A stretch of DNA of 64,000 bases, taken from NCBI RefSeq assembly GCF_004354015.1, contig NZ_SMRU01000014.1:1-64000 (forward strand), given 5' to 3'. Positions 61,550 to 64,000 of the stretch are shown here, piece by piece. How positions within the stretch are numbered: position 1 is the first letter of the stretch; each line of letters begins with the position of its first letter. The stretch comes from Arthrobacter terricola. GTDB taxonomy: Bacteria > Actinomycetota > Actinomycetes > Actinomycetales > Micrococcaceae. A model generated the notes under the pieces. It was not told the DNA's origin. It was given only the letters and a program-made list of their open reading frames with translations, and made no database searches. Both the position numbers and the translations under genes were made by a program.

Positions 61550-62986
61550 ATGAGCGGCGAAAAGACCTATTTGCAAGACAAGGAAGTCGCGAAAGCTTCA
61601 GTCATTGAATGGACCGGACTGTCACCCGTGGATGCCAAAGACCGGCACGGCAAAACCTGGCACATCGGCGGTCTCTGGTTCGCGGCCCAGCTCGTCCCCA
61701 CGGCCCTCTTCCTAGGGGTACTGGGAGGACCATCAGGACTGGGGTTGAGCTATTGGGCTGCGTTCGGAGCCATCGTGCTTGGCAACGTCCTCGGTGCAAT
61801 TGGCCCTGCGGCCATGAGCTTGACGGGTCCGAAGACCGGCCTGCCACTGCTGGCCCAGGCGCGGATCCCATTCGGGCGCGCCACCGGCGTCGTCGGCATT
61901 CTGGCGGCGTTCACGAGCGTGGCGTTCATAGCCTTGGGCGCCATCTTCGGTGCCGAAGCCCTTCAGGTGGCTTTCGGGCTGAACCCCACAGTTGCGGTAC
62001 TTCTGGTTTTCGCTCTTGAGGGTCTTGTCAGTGTGGCAGGTTACCGGGTGATGCATCTCTTCGAGAGAACCATGGCCATCGTGGTGGCGGCCGGCTTCAT
62101 TCTGATTTCGGCCGTCGTGATCGGCAACCTCGGAACGGTAACGGTATCAGCGGCTGGATCATCCAGCGCCGGGGTTGGATCCTTCTTTCTCATGGCAGCC
62201 ATCAGCTTCGGGTTCTCCTTCGGATGGGCGCACAACGCCCCTGACTACTGCCGTTACCTTCCGGCATCGACGTCCCGGCCAAAGCTGTTCTGGGCGACGT
62301 TCGCCGGCATCGCAGTTGCCTGCGTCTGGATGGAGATTCTGGGCCTCACGGCAAGCACGATGCTCAGCCAAACCAGTCCCATGGCAGCGATTCACGCCTT
62401 GGTGGGCGGCGGTGCTATCGGCGCTTTCATCATGATCGCCATGTACCTCGGCGTCGTCGCAAATGCGACTGTTGCCCAGTATTCCGCAGGCCTGCAGATC
62501 CTTGGCGCGGGCGTTAAGCTTCCGCGGCCCCTGGTTACGGGTATCGTCACTGCCTTCGCCTTTGCCCTCACTATCTATTTGCAGACCGGAAACCTCGACG
62601 CGAAGTTCACCAACGTGTTGCTCCTTGCAACGTATTGGGTGGCGCCCTTCATCGGAATATGGCTAGTGCTCTGGGGCAGGAAACCCAATCACGAAGCCTT
62701 CATGAAGATGGCCACCACGCCCGTTGCGGTCCTTCATTCGGGGCGGTCGCCGTTGATTGCCCTAGCCGTCGGTTATGTTGCCGCCCTGCCGTTCTCCAGC
62801 ACTGCCATCGGATCCGATCTCGCTCAAAGCAATAATCCTGCTGCAATATTGGTCGGCTCCTTGTCCCGTCAGATTTTGGATGGTGCCGACCTGGCATACC
62901 CTGTCGGCATCATCGTAGGGGCCATCGTTTTTGGAATCCTGACTCGCAAATCCTCTGAACAACCGATAGGAAATCCTCATGAATGA
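61550..62986 (+). CDS. NCS1 family nucleobase-type permease
   Basis: 478 residues with about 12 membrane helices. GLSPVDAKDRHGKTWHIGG is the soluble start, LLAQARIPFGRATGV and GWAHNAPDYCRYLP are NCS1 signatures (cytosine, purine, hydantoin or vitamin uptake). AGGAGG before the ATG at 61550 fixes the start. Placed among the catabolic genes it probably imports the pathway substrate, which suggests a nucleobase- or hydantoin-like heterocycle. It overlaps the next gene by 8 bp. Confidence 0.9.
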   Translation: MSGEKTYLQDKEVAKASVIEWTGLSPVDAKDRHGKTWHIGGLWFAAQLVPTALFLGVLGGPSGLGLSYWAAFGAIVLGNVLGAIGPAAMSLTGPKTGLPLLAQARIPFGRATGVVGILAAFTSVAFIALGAIFGAEALQVAFGLNPTVAVLLVFALEGLVSVAGYRVMHLFERTMAIVVAAGFILISAVVIGNLGTVTVSAAGSSSAGVGSFFLMAAISFGFSFGWAHNAPDYCRYLPASTSRPKLFWATFAGIAVACVWMEILGLTASTMLSQTSPMAAIHALVGGGAIGAFIMIAMYLGVVANATVAQYSAGLQILGAGVKLPRPLVTGIVTAFAFALTIYLQTGNLDAKFTNVLLLATYWVAPFIGIWLVLWGRKPNHEAFMKMATTPVAVLHSGRSPLIALAVGYVAALPFSSTAIGSDLAQSNNPAAILVGSLSRQILDGADLAYPVGIIVGAIVFGILTRKSSEQPIGNPHE

Positions 62987-63407
62987 ATACATCGATGCCG
63001 GTCTTGAAGCCCACTGGTCCGGGACTCTCGCCGAAGCGACGGGACTGCCAACGCCGCCGTTCGCCCCGCTGGTTCGGACCTCGGGCACCACTCTCTACCT
63101 CTCCGGACAGACGTTTCCCGTTATCGGGTCCGGAGACCAGCGACCTGCGGTCGAAGTCTCACTCGAAGAACAAACGCAAGCATGCCTCACCAACATAGAC
63201 AACCTGGTTCGGGCAGGCGGGGCTCATCGGAACGACATCGTCAAAGTCACGATCTACAACACGCGCATGGATCAACAGAGCGTCGTCAATTCCGTCTACG
63301 CGCAGTTCTTCGGGGACCACCGTCCGACTCGAACGCACGTTGAGGTTTCACGGCTAGCGGACCCGGATCTGCTCATCGAGATTGAGGCCATCGCGGTCGT
63401 TTGCTAA
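62979..63407 (+). CDS. second RidA/YjgF family protein
   Basis: 142 residues. LYLSGQTFPV, QTQACLTNIDNLVRAGGAHR, DIVKVTIYNTRM and FFGDHRPTRTHVEVSRL parallel the first RidA protein, so the two are paralogues. It ends the operon, followed by a terminator. Two RidA copies suggest two different enamine intermediates, or a mixed trimer. Confidence 0.88.
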   Translation: MNEYIDAGLEAHWSGTLAEATGLPTPPFAPLVRTSGTTLYLSGQTFPVIGSGDQRPAVEVSLEEQTQACLTNIDNLVRAGGAHRNDIVKVTIYNTRMDQQSVVNSVYAQFFGDHRPTRTHVEVSRLADPDLLIEIEAIAVVC

Positions 63408-63441
63408 AAGCGACGAAACAGCAAAACGATTCAACGAGCCG

Positions 63442-63472
63442 ATGCGGCCCCGGAAGACTTCCGGGGCCGCAT
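63442..63472 (+). terminator. terminator of catabolic operon
   Basis: ATGCGGCCCCGGA pairs with TCCGGGGCCGCAT around AGACT, followed by TTTG, 34 bp after the second RidA stop. Confidence 0.85.
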
Positions 63473-63772
63473 TTGTGAGCCATAGCGAACTCACGCCGAG
63501 ACTCAACTACCCACCGCCGTCGGGCGCGTGGAAAAATGAGCGAGCAGGCGGGACCCACAGAGGTCAATGCGAGCGTCGTATGTGTATCTCGTGGAACTCT
63601 TACGAATCGAGGCGAATCATCCGTCGTAGCCATCTTCCAAAAGGGCCTTTGAATATGCCTGCTTTTTGCCCGCTTTTTGCTGGCTCGGCCCGAGACTGTC
63701 GACTCTGCTCACGGCATCAAGGTTGGAGGTGGCTCGGCACGCCGTTGAGTTCTCGACGCGGACCTAGAGCTT
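63473..63772. other. 300-bp region without a gene
   Basis: No supported gene. Short open frames here have no domain, membrane helix or ribosome binding site. The stretch separates the operon terminator from the remnant of the 115-residue gene. Confidence 0.4.
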
Positions 63773-63823
63773 TCAAGTTTTGCTTCGATCCCGCTTTTGC
63801 CACTCTTCAGAGCTGAAGAACTT
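63773..63823 (-). pseudogene. C-terminal remnant of 115-residue protein gene
   Basis: The minus strand reads KFFSSEEWQKRDRSKT and stops, matching the end of the intact protein at 56857-57204 (KFFGSEEWQKRNRSS). The homology ends exactly where copy 2 of the 125-bp repeat begins, so the rest of the gene was replaced by the repeat. Confidence 0.75.
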
Positions 63824-63947
63824 TTGTCGTCGTACTTCAGATTTCAAGGCAGGCTACAGCAACAGGGACGAGGACGATGGCAAAGGCGCAACGCGGGGTC
63901 AGTTGGCGCCCATTATTCGGGCCAACATGGGCCATAAGTGACCCCGC
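63823..63947. repeat. 125-bp direct repeat, copy 2
   Basis: Same sequence and orientation as 52924-53048, one mismatch. Here it abuts the C-terminal remnant of the 115-residue gene, while copy 1 abuts the start of the C39-like peptidase. Together they bracket about 10.8 kb. The last 53 bp of the window hold nothing recognisable. Confidence 0.93.
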
Positions 63948-64000
63948 CATGCGAGGACGGCAGAAGCCCAGCCCGCCCACCGCAGTCGTACTCTCCGCGA

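Noticed and set aside
1..64000. CRISPR arrays, tRNA or rRNA genes
   Set aside because: No regularly spaced repeats with unique spacers and no recognisable cloverleaf or rRNA segments were seen on reading both strands.

Overview
The window reads as a chromosomal segment of a high-GC actinobacterium, most likely Micrococcaceae (Arthrobacter, Paenarthrobacter or Pseudarthrobacter type). This is inferred from gene content: a PAS-ANTAR protein, an LCP protein, an ECF42-type sigma factor with DGPF/YciI partners, a paaABCDE operon, DUF4012 and branched-chain dehydrogenase genes under an AsnC regulator. It also rests on the many GTG and TTG starts and ATGA/GTGA/TTGA gene overlaps. No rRNA, tRNA, CRISPR array or intact transposase was seen.

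Layout. 0.3-5.3 kb: a TasA/SipW-type secreted protein, a double cupredoxin, an LCP protein, a PAS-ANTAR regulator and a DUF805 protein. 5.4-10.2 kb: the phenylacetyl-CoA epoxidase operon paaABCDE plus a PaaG-like isomerase, behind a TTGACG-N18-TATTCT promoter that overlaps a PaaR-like operator. 10.3-17.2 kb: DUF1326, a TetR/DUF4386 divergent pair with two matched palindromes, an ECF42-type sigma factor with two DGPF proteins, a hydrolase and an AhpD-like protein. 17.3-35.6 kb: a Wzx/Wzy-type exopolysaccharide locus (galU, LMW phosphatase, LANTG surface protein, DUF4012, ugd, priming transferase, four glycosyltransferases, epimerase, acetyltransferase, flippase, polymerase, Wzz/BY-kinase). Its middle part looks more A+T-rich than the flanks. 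35.8-40.6 kb: two tiny membrane-protein genes, then an AsnC regulator divergent from the branched-chain 2-oxoacid dehydrogenase E1a-E1b-E2 operon. 40.6-44.4 kb: two large exported proteins, one tail-fibre-like and one sialidase-like, with a 53-residue coiled-coil gene too short for routine calling.

45-52.1 kb: a histidine kinase/response regulator pair, an excisionase-type HTH protein, and an ArsR-SulP-FabH gene string ending in a frameshifted gene. 52.1-57.4 kb is a gene-debris zone. It holds a C39-like peptidase coupled to a broken copy of an unknown 115-residue protein gene, an exported beta-propeller protein, a dead AbiE toxin-antitoxin pair, small membrane proteins, an intact copy of the 115-residue gene and an MFS scrap. 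57.4-63.4 kb: a TauE-type permease, a GntR regulator and a catabolic operon (FAH-family enzyme, PuuE-like deacetylase-fold enzyme, two RidA proteins, NCS1 permease).

A 125-bp sequence occurs at 52924-53048 and again at 63823-63947 with one mismatch, in direct orientation. It brackets about 10.8 kb that includes the whole catabolic operon. Each copy abuts a piece of the C39/115-residue module, so this segment looks like a mobile or rearranged accessory block. The best candidates for something undescribed are the nucleobase-like catabolic operon, the C39 peptidase plus 115-residue module with its repeat, the SulP-FabH operon, and several very small membrane or coiled-coil genes.
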